Positions 11,024 through 22,658 of a stretch of 64,000 nt of DNA are shown in pieces. Origin of the DNA: Trichoplax adhaerens (lineage: Eukaryota; Placozoa; Uniplacotomia; Trichoplacea; Trichoplacidae); NCBI RefSeq assembly GCF_000150275.1, contig NW_002060943.1, forward strand, positions 8,316,066 to 8,380,065, in the 5' to 3' direction. Under the pieces are notes generated by a model. It searched no databases and was not told the DNA's origin. It saw only the letters and a program-made list of their open reading frames with translations. The position numbers and the translations under genes were made by a program. Within the stretch, counting starts at the first letter, position 1; the number at the start of each line of letters is the position of its first letter.

Positions 11024-14000
11024 CTAAAAATGGGGGAAAAAAATCAATATAGGTTAGAACCAGTACCATTAATATCGCTTTAGATTCGTTCCGTTGCCTA
11101 ATAAATTTTATTTTAATATTAACTTCAAGTTCTAGCATCTGTTTGCATACTTCAAGGTGAGCGAAGCAGCAAATATTTAACAAACTTTACATGCGCAAAT
11201 GTGAGAAATATTGGTCAGTGTAAAAGTTATACTGGAGGTTGTTGCTATAAACGAACATTTATAATTATAATTAGATCTACATTGAGATCCTACATAAAGT
11301 ATCATTTGAAATAAATATTAATAAGTGCTGTATAATATCTATTTCACCATAGTTTACAAGCATATACGTATCAGTTTGCTTAAGATCAAAATTATCCGGT
11401 CAAGGAACTTTTATTGACGGCAAGTACCAACAGGGTTGTGTTAAAAATGATAAAACAAGAGTACCATAAAATTATGACATTTTCGATGAGATTGCAACAC
11501 TTGGTAATTTTGGGCCACATGATAGGATGAAAAGTTTAAGATCTTTTTATTCTAACCGGAATGACATACAGTAATTGCTAGCGGATCTTTTATTAGAACA
11601 TTTTGCGACATTGAAAGATTTAAATTAAAATGAGTGTTTCACGATACTAAGATAAACTTTTTGATGGAGTATAGTCGCTTATACTAATTAAATTGAACCT
11701 TTAAAATTTTCTGAGTCCGATTAGGTATACAAATTTGTAGATTGATACCATATTATTTAGTGAAGTTGTTTATTACTTTTGTTCTAGTGTTGTATAACTA
11801 TACAAGTTAAAGTACGGTAAGCACATAACAATTTTGACGACTGTCATATAGTTTGGTCTAAATAAAAAAACCTTCAAATTGACAAATGTCAATTAGTAAA
11901 CTTATGATAAACAGTAGCAGAATATTTATCCGTCCTAGCATGCTAGATTAACGTACAAAATGTTAAAATGAAGTGATATAGCCGATTAACTAGATTGGAA
12001 AAGCTTAGCTTGCCTGACATCAGTAGTGACACATTCTATAAATAATATGCGCATTACTATATGGCGCTAATTTGATCGTGATACCAATTAACCTACTAAA
12101 TAACCATCAAACTATTTATGTATTATTATATTATGAATACTCCTACACCATATATTCTATACGAATATTGCTCTAATTTACCTTGTAAACCTGTTTTCAA
12201 CGATTCGGTAAGATTTGTTGTTTGATCGTTTTTTTCAGACATTCTATTTGTACTTCTAATCAAAGGTAGTTTTAATATTTGCTTTAGTTAGTGAACTTCA
12301 TAGCAGAAAGGAATATGAAAATAACTGAAAGTTTCGGATACCTAATAGCAGCAACGTCATCATAAATAGAGGAAGACTGACTCATCCTGTTTGATATGCT
12401 AGTTATTTCTAATGCAGCGTTTTTAAAATTATCAAAATAGTTCAAGCAAGATGAAAAAATGCGGGTAATTTAATAACACGTCCGCTGCAATAATTTTAGT
12501 ACTATAGTAATACTACCTAAAGTGTGGTACAGTTTCAGTAAAATATTGTAGATTAAAGGCTGGAATTAAATATGTAAAAATTCTGTCATGAAGATGATCA
12601 AATGGTTACTTTAAATAATACTATAGTATCGAGGGGAGAGACAGGGTTATGACGCTTCTCTTTATATGGAGAACGGTGCGAAATGCGTTTGTGTAAGTAA
12701 AATAAACAAACTTCGATTTAGACTATTATTGGACTTCGTATATCCAATGAATATTAATAATTCACGGCAAACGATTGCGTCGTATCAACAATATTGTTTC
12801 AGATAGATAGATTTCTAAAATTGAATATTTCCTATACATATACGTATAACCGCAATATACATATTTAGTATGATTACATGCAGTTCTAGCGAAGTACTCG
12901 TACGCATATAATATATGGCGTTATTGTAGTCATAATCCATTGGGTCGAGAATTACGTTTCTTCAATCGTCTTGTGTGCAAATTCTTTATAAAGTGCGAAC
13001 ATATAATGTAAGCTTCTAAACTCCCTTTTGTTATGATATTACATAATATTTTTTTTAATTTAGACCGATGATATCATCCTAGTAGATAAGCAAAAGTTAT
13101 AATGTCGTCTATCAGAATTTTATATCAACATTTGAATAGAAACCGGTATTCACTCTAAACTGCCATGGTCATTAAATTCATATAGAGTAGATGTAGTAAC
13201 ACCGTATAGTATACTATAGCTACTTAGCTTAAAGGGGGCATTATTAATAATATGAACCTGCACTTTGACCTCTCACTACAGGGAGAAACTAAGTCCAAGA
13301 ATTTTGCCTGCACCAGCATCGAACTAACGCATGCTATACTTATGGAATTTGATATTAAACATTAGCAAATTGAAGCACATTCGTGGATCTGCTTCAAGTC
13401 ATTATTTGAAATTTTAAGCATCTTTTAATCCTTTAGAAGCACTATCGCGTGCCAAATTAAACGATTTCACTAAAAAGACATCGCTCTCAATAACTTTGAT
13501 AATATTCAAGATTGAATTGATGCGAGTATTTCAGTAGCTTACTTGTTAGACATTAGACATCTATCAATAAAGCCTTAGTATCATACTCTTTATCAGAGTA
13601 ACCTGCTGAGTGCGAAGTGTCACCAGGTACACCATTTATAAATGTTCCTCGTATCGCACCGCCAGACACAAGCAAGTATATTTCGCTTTCGCAAAATTTC
13701 AACTTGACTATTATAGCGATATCATTGCATATCGCTATGTACATATACGAAAGTTTACTATTCATATTCGCAGTAAAAAGAGAAACTTTATTTACGCAAA
13801 TTACATGCTACGTGTAGTTGAATACGCACAGAGTAGAAAGAGTGGCAGCAAACATATTTTAATGAACAGTGTTACCAACATAACGTGAATAACATGGACG
13901 TAGATAAATGAATACTAATATCGACGAGTATGAAGGCATCTAAATAGCCCCAATATAGTTCATTAATTAATTACATACCAGTGTAACGTAAATCAAAATG

Positions 14001-14137
14001 TAATTGGATCGCAGAGATCCATGCCCAATTAAATCTACTTTAACTAACTACAGTAACGACTAAAATAGTGTAACAATCCCAACCCATGCAAAGGGTACCG
14101 AAATCGAACAGCATGGTGCTGTCCAGTATTCTTATTG
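11024..14137. other. Long intron or intergenic segment
   Basis: About 3.1 kb without a supported exon. If the exons at 14.5-15.1 kb belong to the PEAK-like gene, most of this is one intron. A minus-strand frame at 13553-13765 ends in a plausible-looking peptide (GGAIRGTFINGVPGD), but I could not give it an acceptor site with a polypyrimidine tract or a start, so it is left uncalled. Confidence 0.4.
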
Positions 14138-15147
14138 TCAATCATCATCATCATCAAATTTCTCGATTTCAAGGCACATATATATAAATGACGGGTTACT
14201 GGGTGTGCCCATTCGTCCAGGGAGTACCACGTGGAATCCAACATACATGAATATCTTAATGAGCGTATCTGTTAAAAACAAAAAATGTTAAGGAATAGAA
14301 TACGCATATAACATAATTGGAATCTACGAAAGTCATTTATAAATTAACAAAGATTAAGTTAAATCCAACCAAAGATAAGCTATCAATAACAATTTCAGAG
14401 TATGTCTATTTCGCTGCGAGCAACAATACAGGTATCATCGCTTTATGAGACAGTATACAAGTTACAAACACCATCTTCAATTACCTCTATCTTCAGATTG
14501 TGACGGAAATACAACAAAAACATGTGAGCAATCCATTTCTTCGGCTTTATCGAGCACTGTTACTAACCTAGCAGAAGTAAATCATGATGTAAATATCATT
14601 ATGCGAACTTAAAACTGTCGTCATAGTAAACCAAAATCATTGTGTAGTCATTATATACTGTGGATTGTAGTGTCGAATCGGCTGAGTTTTTAGCTTAATT
14701 AAATGTGCCACATGATTAATCATTGCAAAGCAATTATAGTAATTTACCCATCTCGAGAAATATGCTGCGTTTTGTTGTTTTCATCCACCACTAGTAGATA
14801 GAGATCATCGCCAACCCTAAAACTTGGGAATTTGGCGATCGCCTTGCCCGTTACGCCATCAATGGTATCAAATCGATATAGTTCAGGATGGAAATTTATG
14901 TTATCGAGATCATCATTCTATAAGGATAAAAAAATTATGATTATAATATCGTGTGTGTAGTTGTATTAGCAGTTTCACACGGTACTCCTTTGATTACTTA
15001 CGTTAAACAGGCGCAACGGTAATATATTATCGTCTTCATCTTCATCATCCACTATCAGCTCATTGGCTTGACTACCATTTTCAGGATTATTGCATGAATT
15101 CCAGCTTGCGCCATTGACGTAAATTGAGATCACTGCAGGAGTTCCCC
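14138..15147 (-). CDS. Unrecognised acidic multi-exon protein (partial, or 5' part of PEAK-like gene)
   Basis: Exons in transcript order: 15147-15002, 14917-14748, 14567-14485, and a weaker fourth, 14268-14138, ending in a TGA after five Asp codons. Acceptors and donors are good GT-AG consensus and all phases fit, which strongly supports the first three as coding. The peptide starts GTPAVISIYVNGASW, has an acidic stretch DDEDEDD, and then a folded-looking part (YRFDTIDG, FRVGDDLYLLVVDEN, DCSHVFVVFPS). The IYVNG / TIDG / GDDLYL spacing faintly recalls a doublecortin or other ubiquitin-like fold, but I do not recognise the family. The upstream exon is missing: the first exon enters in phase 1. 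The third exon ends in phase 1 and could splice directly to 11023 of the PEAK-like gene, skipping the fourth exon. No function is assigned. Confidence 0.6.
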
Positions 15148-17299
15148 CTAAAAAAAAAGGAAGTCAAATTAAGGCCAAAAGCAATATTCTGCCGCGCCTT
15201 TGGCGTCAATAAATCGCTTCAATTTGCTGTACTGTACTTTCATCGAAGGCGGATTAAGTATTCACAAATCAGACAATAACAGTACTAAATGATGTCAACA
15301 ATTCAATCTTGTATATCCAAAATCTTTGGGGTAAAGGTTGAAGGTGGAATAGAAAATAATGGAGGCTAAAATAAAGGCGATCTATGACTATAAACATTTT
15401 GTAGCAATGACTAGGAATGGATAGAACCAACTCTTACGTATTGCTACACTAGCACTGCACACTCGTGTTTTGCAACTTGCTTCTTCATTCGGAAATGCGA
15501 AGTCAATTCATATGAAGATAAAGCGAAAAGTTTGCTTACGTATTTGCATGCAAACCATCATCTCCAATTTAATTGATCAATATCAAGGTATGCTCCCATC
15601 CATGAAGAAATGGATTCGATCAATTAGCTACCAAATAATTAACATGTTTAATAATAATAAAGACTCCGTATGCAACAATTACTAAACGACAATCCAATTT
15701 CACATCATTTTGATGGTTGAAAGCTGCGACTTTCCTGCAGAAAATTGTTCTCCAGTACAGTACTGTACTATACTGGAAACTTGTAATGAACAAAGACGTA
15801 CCGGTACGGTACCAGCCAAAAAATTCTTGACTGACGGCCTACGATATCACAATGAATACAGTACAGTACATTGTACAGTACACCGTACCGAAGCGACAAA
15901 GGCATTCCAGTTTATCAACAACACCACTAAGAAGCATAAAATTGGGGTTTTTATCCTTGTTTTTTATTTTACTTTCTTCTTTACCGTACTACAGTAGTTA
16001 GGCTATGGTTGGCTACATTGTTGTCAATGCTTACAGTAATGTGGTCGCTTCGTACGACCTCCTTTGATGTTTTCTCGCGAAATGGCGGAAAAAAATTCTC
16101 AAACAAGAGAAAAAAAGAGAAATACAGAGAAATTGATCCTTGGACGAAAAGCGTTTCGAGCCAGCGGACGTGATATCTGAGGAAACAATGAAGAGTCGTC
16201 AGAATCTTTACTATTTATACAGTTCTATACTGTACAGTACACAGTGCAATAACGATACATGCACTGTAGGCCACTGCACTCAGTGACGAAATGTGCAAAA
16301 TAAGCTGTCATCTTCTCAGTCCTTTCTTCTGTAATAATCCATAGAAAAGTGGCAAATATGAGCTACCATGCAATGACAATTTATTTGTGCCGTTGTGCAC
16401 CCTACGTTACAGTACAGTACAGTACAGTATTGCCCATTCTACAGTACAACTGCAGCGCTCCGTACTGTACGGTACGGTACAATACGACGTACGGCGGTAC
16501 TGGACTACTGTATAAGTCTGTATTATTAATTAATTTATATCTGCGTCATGATGAAAAAAAGGGAAAAAAGCCAAGATGACCCAGCAAACCTGCAGTACTA
16601 GGAAGTTGCCTGTGTGCATTGCACAGTACAGTGTACGTTATCAAAGATAAAGCAAAGAAAAAGCGCGAGTGAAGAGGAAAACTTTTACGGGAAAATAGCT
16701 ATGCAAAACCAGTGTTGTATCACCGCTGATATTGCATGATGCAACACTGGTTTTTCTTATTGTTGAGCGGGTTGGAACCAGTGTTGTCAGCACTTTATTT
16801 TTGACCATCGAGTTCAAATTTACTTCCACGGTTTTTGACTCACCCTCAGTAGTGTACTGTACTCAGTACTGTACTAGTACTGCTGAAACACTGTACTGTA
16901 CAGTACTCCGCAAGTACTTTACAGTACAATGTACTGTAAAGTACCAAGCGATTTTGATGAAATTGATTGAAGGTTATCTCTATCTGTAGATTATGGACTA
17001 CTGGAACGGACTGGACCGAAGGACAGGACTCGTGGTTGTCCTGGACCAGATTCAGTCGGTGCGTGTTTGTGTAGTACACTAGATGACTAGCTCCAGTATG
17101 ACGATAAAACCCCCCCCCCCCAATCGAGACACATTTTCCATACAAAGTCATATAAAATACGTACTGTATGTCCAAATTTTCCGCCCTCCCCTTTACTATA
17201 CACATTGACTGTGTTGATTACGAGTCGAGCTTGACCTGTAGCCCATGACGAGTGAACAGTGACTGACCATTTCAATACGTACTCAAGCTAGTCTACGGC
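15148..17299. repeat. Region dense in GTACTGTAC-type short repeats
   Basis: Between about 15,750 and 16,960 the sequence is packed with overlapping TACTGTA/TACAGTA and GTAC units, for example at 15,757-15,775, 15,858-15,890, 16,232-16,244, 16,410-16,430, 16,466-16,490 and 16,850-16,945. Open frames here are driven by this repeat and are not genes. A foldback lies at 16705-16754 and a run of 12 C at 17110-17121. The segment includes the thioredoxin promoter. Confidence 0.6.
16705..16754. repeat. Perfect inverted repeat (hairpin)
   Basis: Arms of 13 bp: AAAACCAGTGTTG at 16705-16717 and its exact complement at 16742-16754, with a 24-nt spacer. A third direct copy of AACCAGTGTTG lies at 16776-16786. 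It could be a foldback element or a transcribed hairpin. Confidence 0.75.
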
Positions 17300-18877
17300 A
17301 TGTCGGCGCTGAATTTATCTCGACATATTGGTAGGGTAATTCCACGTATAAGCCAACAAATAGCTAGAAATGGCCTACGTATGGTTAGTACGACAGTTCC
17401 TCACTACGCAATTTATGATGTAAATGCTGAAGAAGATTTTAATGACAAGGTATTCCAATGTAATAAGCCCGTTGTTGTGGACTTCCATGCCAGGTAACTT
17501 TGCTACCTTTTTACTATCATTCATTTGCGAGGTGCATAGACCGCATTTCAAACGAATACAGTAGTTATAGCACTTCAGGCAAATTGTCAAATACAGTATT
17601 ACATCAACAAGCGGATTCAATTTCAGAGATGTGAATAAATGGATAATTGTGTTGGAATCAGTAAAGCGTTCACTGTAAAATTGTCTATAGTTAGTCGCTT
17701 TAGTGACGTGCAAGCGTTTGCCATTAATTAAAGTTTGTTAATGGTATGTCGCTAACTACTGGCGGTTTAAGGATATGCATGTTCAAGAATTATAATAGAA
17801 CCGGTTGTATAGTCAAAATGGACGCGACTACAATCCTAGATGCTATTTTCAGATTGAATCTTTGGTTGTCCAGTGTATTTAATTATAATTAGTAAACTGA
17901 CTTAAGTATTTGCATGTTCAATAAATATTGATAAAATCAAAATGTACTCTGCAGCGATCATCGATGCAATTTTCAGGTTAAATCTTCAGTAGTGCAGGAT
18001 ACGCGTACTTATTCGTTCATTATCATATTTATAATCATAAATGAACTAATCTATCAGTATCATACTAAGAATAGTTATACTATATATAATACTCTAACTT
18101 CAGATACTTGAAATTGAATCTTTATGATTTTACAAACTCACGATTATGGTTATGCAGACCAATCTATTCTTATGTTGTATAATGTACTTACATGTAAATT
18201 AACTTATGTTTAAACATCATCTATTCCAGTTGGTGCGGACCTTGCAAGGTACTTGGTCCTCTACTGAAGAAATTTATTGATGAATCAAAGGAAAAAGTAG
18301 ACTTGATCAAGGTTGATATTGATGAAGCCCCGGATATTGCCTTAGAACATGAGGTAATGTACAGTATCTTGTTATGTAAGATAAAAAAGCATTATTACGA
18401 GTATTCTAACAAGAAATACCATTTTGCACGGAAATATCTGACGAATGAAATAAAATCCAATAATAGAGGAATAATGTACATTTACTAGTTGATTGGAATC
18501 TTGTTCGTGCATATAAAACATGATGAATATGATTTATTTCCACTTACTGAATATGGCACAAACTTTGACCATAATACCGCACACAGTACACATCTGCGAG
18601 GCAGCAATATCGATTAAAAATTAAGCCTGTATAGCATGTAATAATGATGTGCATTCAAAGTTGTTAAGTAACTGTAAACTTTGAGAAAATTTTCTTCTAG
18701 TGGGGTATAGATATCCTATAAAGGAAGTACATTGATTACAATGTCGTTGCATTAAATTTTTAGGTGTCAGCTGTGCCGACCCTCTTGTTTATTCAAAATG
18801 GAAAAATTGTAGACAGATCAGTAGGGCTAGTTCCTGAGAATGACCTAAAGACGAAAATTACGGAACTATCTGCCTAA
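17300..18877 (+). CDS. TXN2: Mitochondrial thioredoxin (TXN2-like), complete, three exons
   Basis: Exons 17300-17493, 18230-18353 and 18764-18877; introns of 736 and 410 nt, all GT-AG, phases consistent; 143 aa. Thioredoxin reduces protein disulfides through a Cys-Gly-Pro-Cys pair and is itself reduced by thioredoxin reductase. The active site SWCGPCK straddles the first junction (the S codon is split AG|T). PVVVDFHA precedes it, KVDIDEAPDIA is the usual beta3 region, and AVPTLLFI carries the cis-proline. The N-terminal stretch MSALNLSRHIGRVIPRISQQ is Arg- and Ser-rich with no acidic residues, as in a mitochondrial targeting peptide, so the TXN2 type is preferred over cytosolic thioredoxin. 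A polyadenylation-type AATAAA overlaps the stop region. Intron 1 contains a diverged tandem duplication. Identity is very confident; mitochondrial location is inferred. Confidence 0.95.
17772..17996. repeat. Diverged tandem duplication in thioredoxin intron 1
   Basis: Two copies of a roughly 100-bp block (17772-17872 and 17907-17996) share TGCATGTTCAA, a TCAAAATG stretch and a GCNATTTTCAG stretch followed by TTNAATCTT. The period is about 136 bp. Confidence 0.6.
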
Positions 18878-18881
18878 TAAA
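18876..18881 (+). promoter_or_regulatory. Putative polyadenylation signal AATAAA
   Basis: AATAAA immediately at the end of the thioredoxin open reading frame. It is very close to the stop codon, so the 3' UTR would be short. In an AT-rich genome this hexamer is common, so the call is tentative. Confidence 0.35.
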
Positions 18882-20725
18882 GTGTTTTCATGACCATCAC
18901 CGGATCGTATCAAATTGCTAAACTCTGGATTGTTCTAAATCATTTAAATGCTGAAAAGTAACATTTTATTTACTTGGTTATAATCGGGTATATAGGCTAC
19001 TTGTATACGGTAGATATTGTAAGTCAGAAAAAGACTAAGTTTTGAGGAATTTCATATAATGACTTATTACAAGGTCTCACTTGATGTTTGGAGTCTATAA
19101 ACTTGGTAAATGAAAGAATATTTGAATATGATTTTAACAATTTGATATACTATTTGCACTATCTATCCAAGAAATCTAACATTTAACTTGAGCTTGCTTC
19201 CTTATTTACAAAAAATGACAGTCTTACGGAAGTTACGAACTTTCGCTTGGGATACTTTGCATAGAATAACTTTATCACGCAGAATCTGATTTTATAATTC
19301 CTCATTAAAATCAACTGTTAGCTGCAGATTAAAAATTGATTACGATCTGTTAAATATAATGAACAGGATAGTCCTATAAGTAATCGTCATTCAACGTTGG
19401 ACTATGCCGTAAACGACTTTTAAAATAAATTATACTATTCTTGAAAGGTATTGAAATAAGCTCAGTATTAGGCTGACTGATTGTTTCCAGCGGTTAACTC
19501 TATAGCGACTGTACTTAGAATCGTAGTATGCATTACACATGCATTATGTACATGCTGCATGATGTCTGTTTAACTACTTGCTCCCAATGGTTCATTTTTC
19601 AACGATTGTACTTGGAAATGCAGTACATATTTCATGCCTAATGTGCATATGCTGCATAAAATGTATTTCATTATTAATTTACCAGTATTATGTGTTCGAG
19701 TAGTGAGGCATGCCTATCTATAACTATTTAAGCCTACTTCGTAGTAATACACTCGATCTGTGAAATTAAAATTATTACATGCTTTGTGTTACCAGCGTGC
19801 AATCCTATCAGTATACAGCAGACATCAAAAAACTACTAGTGAAATACATCAAACTGCCACATATTTTGTCGTTAACATTTGTATTAGACGTAGTAAAATA
19901 GCTTAAAGCAAAACGAAATTTATTTTATTAGATTGCAATATTGTATAGAATGCATAAAAAGTTTTTCAGATCTTAGCGCAATTTCTGACAGTTATCAATA
20001 AAACGATAATTTATTGCAAGTTTGGTAGGATTGTAAAATGATTTTTAATAATAGTTGATTCATACTAATTGAATGTCAGCAAGTATTTTTATCGATCTTG
20101 TCCCGTTGTGCGAGGTTTATTATAACCTCCATTTATCACATTTTCTTGTTATCCATTAATGCACAGGTAAATACTTTTATACCCAGATAATATAATTAGA
20201 TTATCTACCCTAGAGTATCAGGAGTATTCGGCATATTAAGTTAAAATTACACTCGAGTATGAATTTAAACTCATCGAGCGAAGTCGATGAGTAGATGATG
20301 TTGCTGCACGTTTAGTTTCACTGTTGATATATTTAGGGTTTATACTATACAATACTCATATAGGATACGTGTCGTAGTAGCCTTATAAAAACTACAAGGT
20401 TTGTATTAACAGTAAGATTACGTTAATATTGTATGTTGACAAAACGCTAATTAAATTTATAATAGCTATTAATCATCACCAAGGCAACCGATCTAACTTT
20501 CATTGTTTACTGGATAGAAAGCAGTTATTAGGAATAACATACTAATATTAGTCAGATTATTAGCTGAAGTATGGTAACCTACCACGATTATGTATTATAT
20601 GCTGTTAGCGATAGAGTTGTAGAGTAAGCTCTTTTTTTGCACGTTACTCAACCATTATTGTTAGCCCGGTCGTGTAAATTGAAGACCATACAAGTAACTA
20701 GTAAAAGGTTAAAGTGGTTGCAAAT
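18882..20725. other. Intergenic, contains a short tandem duplication
   Basis: No gene seen. A diverged tandem pair lies at about 19485-19567 and 19580-19665. The copies share GATTGTACTTGGAA-like, CATGC-rich and CATGCTGCAT-like segments (GACTGTACTTAGAA in the first copy), spaced about 96-100 bp. Confidence 0.5.
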
Positions 20726-21100
20726 ATGGCTTTATCTCTAGCAAATGCAGCAAATGGTGATTTCTTAATCGATTCAGATGACGACGATTCATATGAATCA
20801 TTATCTCGTTCATTAAATTCTAATGTTTTCGGTGGATTCGAAAAAACAAGATGGGCGAGTAGTTCTAAAGACGACTTTTGTAAGCATGACGTAGACAAAG
20901 TTATTAAAGAAAGAACTGGAAAAGAACGAGATTACTTGTTTAAATGGGCAGAATCAGACGCAATTCGGCAAAGGCAGAGAAAATTGTGGGATGATTATGA
21001 AGCTAATCAAACTAAATCCGTTTCAAAGTACGAAATTCCTCCTACTATATCTATTAAAAAACCGAATCAAAAAGAAACGCAAAAATCAACTAAAAAATAG
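20726..21100 (+). CDS. Hypothetical protein, 124 aa, single exon
   Basis: ATG at 20726 is preferred because it is the first in-frame ATG; the frame upstream opens only with GTG. The protein is hydrophilic with no membrane segment. It has an acidic N-terminal patch (DSDDDDSYESLS), a middle rich in charged residues (KVIKERTGKERDYLFKW, IRQRQRKLWDDYEAN) that could form helix or short coiled coil, and a Lys-rich tail ending QKSTKK. I do not recognise the family. Codon use is as in neighbouring genes, and the composition (KER / RQRQRK helices) looks like real protein. Neighbours are the thioredoxin upstream and the SLC16-like gene on the other strand downstream, with no functional hint. Confidence 0.65.
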   Translation: MALSLANAANGDFLIDSDDDDSYESLSRSLNSNVFGGFEKTRWASSSKDDFCKHDVDKVIKERTGKERDYLFKWAESDAIRQRQRKLWDDYEANQTKSVSKYEIPPTISIKKPNQKETQKSTKK

Positions 21101-22658
21101 AACTTGGCGAGATAGCGTATTAGAACGATATTAGATTTTCAGAGGGAAAGCAATTTCTTCTAAACTAATAGTAGAAAGGGTAAATTGACTCAGCATGCCA
21201 TCAGATAACGATTTTAGTCATGTTGGCGCCATACTGTGATCGATAATTTGAGCTTTTGTATATCAAAAAATTGCGTATTATGCTGCCGCTATTAATCGCT
21301 AGTAACGTAGATTCCAATGGTGGTATAAAAAACACTTCTTCTCAAAGCATGATAATATTAATAAGTTTCATTACATTATATTAATAATTAGTTAGTAGCG
21401 ACTACTTGCAATTGAAACGTGTCACCATTGCTGAAATCCCGATTGTAACGCGATTAGAAATTAATAATCTCTTTAACATCATGGTTGTCTTTACAATGGC
21501 TAATCGTTTCATAACGGATCATCAATGAGTACTGTATTATTGCTAAGATGAATTTTATAGTCCAATTAAATTGCTTATTGTCATATTAATGGATGTTGTG
21601 AAACCCTCTCGTTAATAGTATAGTTTAAAAATGTTAGGAGCTTAGCATACAATATAGCACGAAATGTGACTATTTGTAAGGCTTATAAATAATATATCCT
21701 ATTATACATAAGAACCTGTAATAGTAATTTGTAATTTCGTGTTGTACCATGCAAGTGTACAGGCGTAAGATACAAGCTGTGTGTCTGGTTAGATCGACAC
21801 TTTTATTGTATAAATTCCAGACCTAAAGTAACTTCATGCCTGATTCTAGAAGTAAGTTATCATAGGCTGTGTATTCACCCAAGACGAATAACGATAGCTA
21901 ACTATAACTTAGTATAAAAACTTTTTATTTATAACAGCGATTTAACACAATATAATAATTTTGGCATATATCCTGTAGATAAGTGTATTCTAGTGCGATA
22001 TATTACAGTTATGTGCGCTATTGTGTTCCTTAGTAATATGCATAAAAGTTTAAAATTAATTTTGGATTTGGATTTGAGCAAAGGCAATAAAATAAAACAT
22101 TGTAAATACTATGGCCATTGTATTGAACTTATTATATCGCGTTGGCGCAATATAAACCAATTGAATTAATAAAAGCAGCTTTTAAAAATACGATAATCAA
22201 TATATCATGATTCTGTTAAGATCTTCTGCATCACATAGTCTCAAATTAACATAATGTACAATATTCAGAGGAAATGTAGCAAGGGTATCGTCAATAATTA
22301 GTATTTACTAGAGTCTGTAATTCCTGCAGGAATGGCAATAATTCATTGCTAAAGTAGGATTACCTTTTAGTTTAATACTTTATACACATTTATCTGCCTA
22401 GCAGCATAAAGTAGGCAAGACAGCAATCATTAATCTCTTATGAAATATACTGTAAATAAACTTAATTTTTTTGTATAATTCATCAACATGTTATTTTATC
22501 GAGAAGTAATGAATTTTAATTATAACTGATACATTGTAAGTTAAAATGATCATATAATGAGCTTAAAATGATGTTGTATTGGTTATTGATAGCGTAATAT
22601 ATCATATATATTTGACAAATCGTTACACATAGAAAAATCCCACAATCCTGCGGCTCAA
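21101..22658. other. Intergenic, no feature seen
   Basis: AT-rich spacer between two convergent genes. It should contain both 3' UTRs. No repeat or RNA gene recognised. Confidence 0.4.

Noticed and set aside
13553-13765. Minus-strand frame ending in a protein-like peptide
   Set aside because: No convincing acceptor or start, and overlapping plus-strand frames are equally long.
15710-16989. Several open frames of 70-95 residues
   Set aside because: They are produced by the stop-poor GTACTGTAC repeats; translations are Tyr/Thr/Val/Cys-rich repeat artefacts.
20698-20898. Minus-strand frame overlapping the 20726 gene
   Set aside because: Antisense shadow; the plus-strand frame is longer and has a more protein-like composition.
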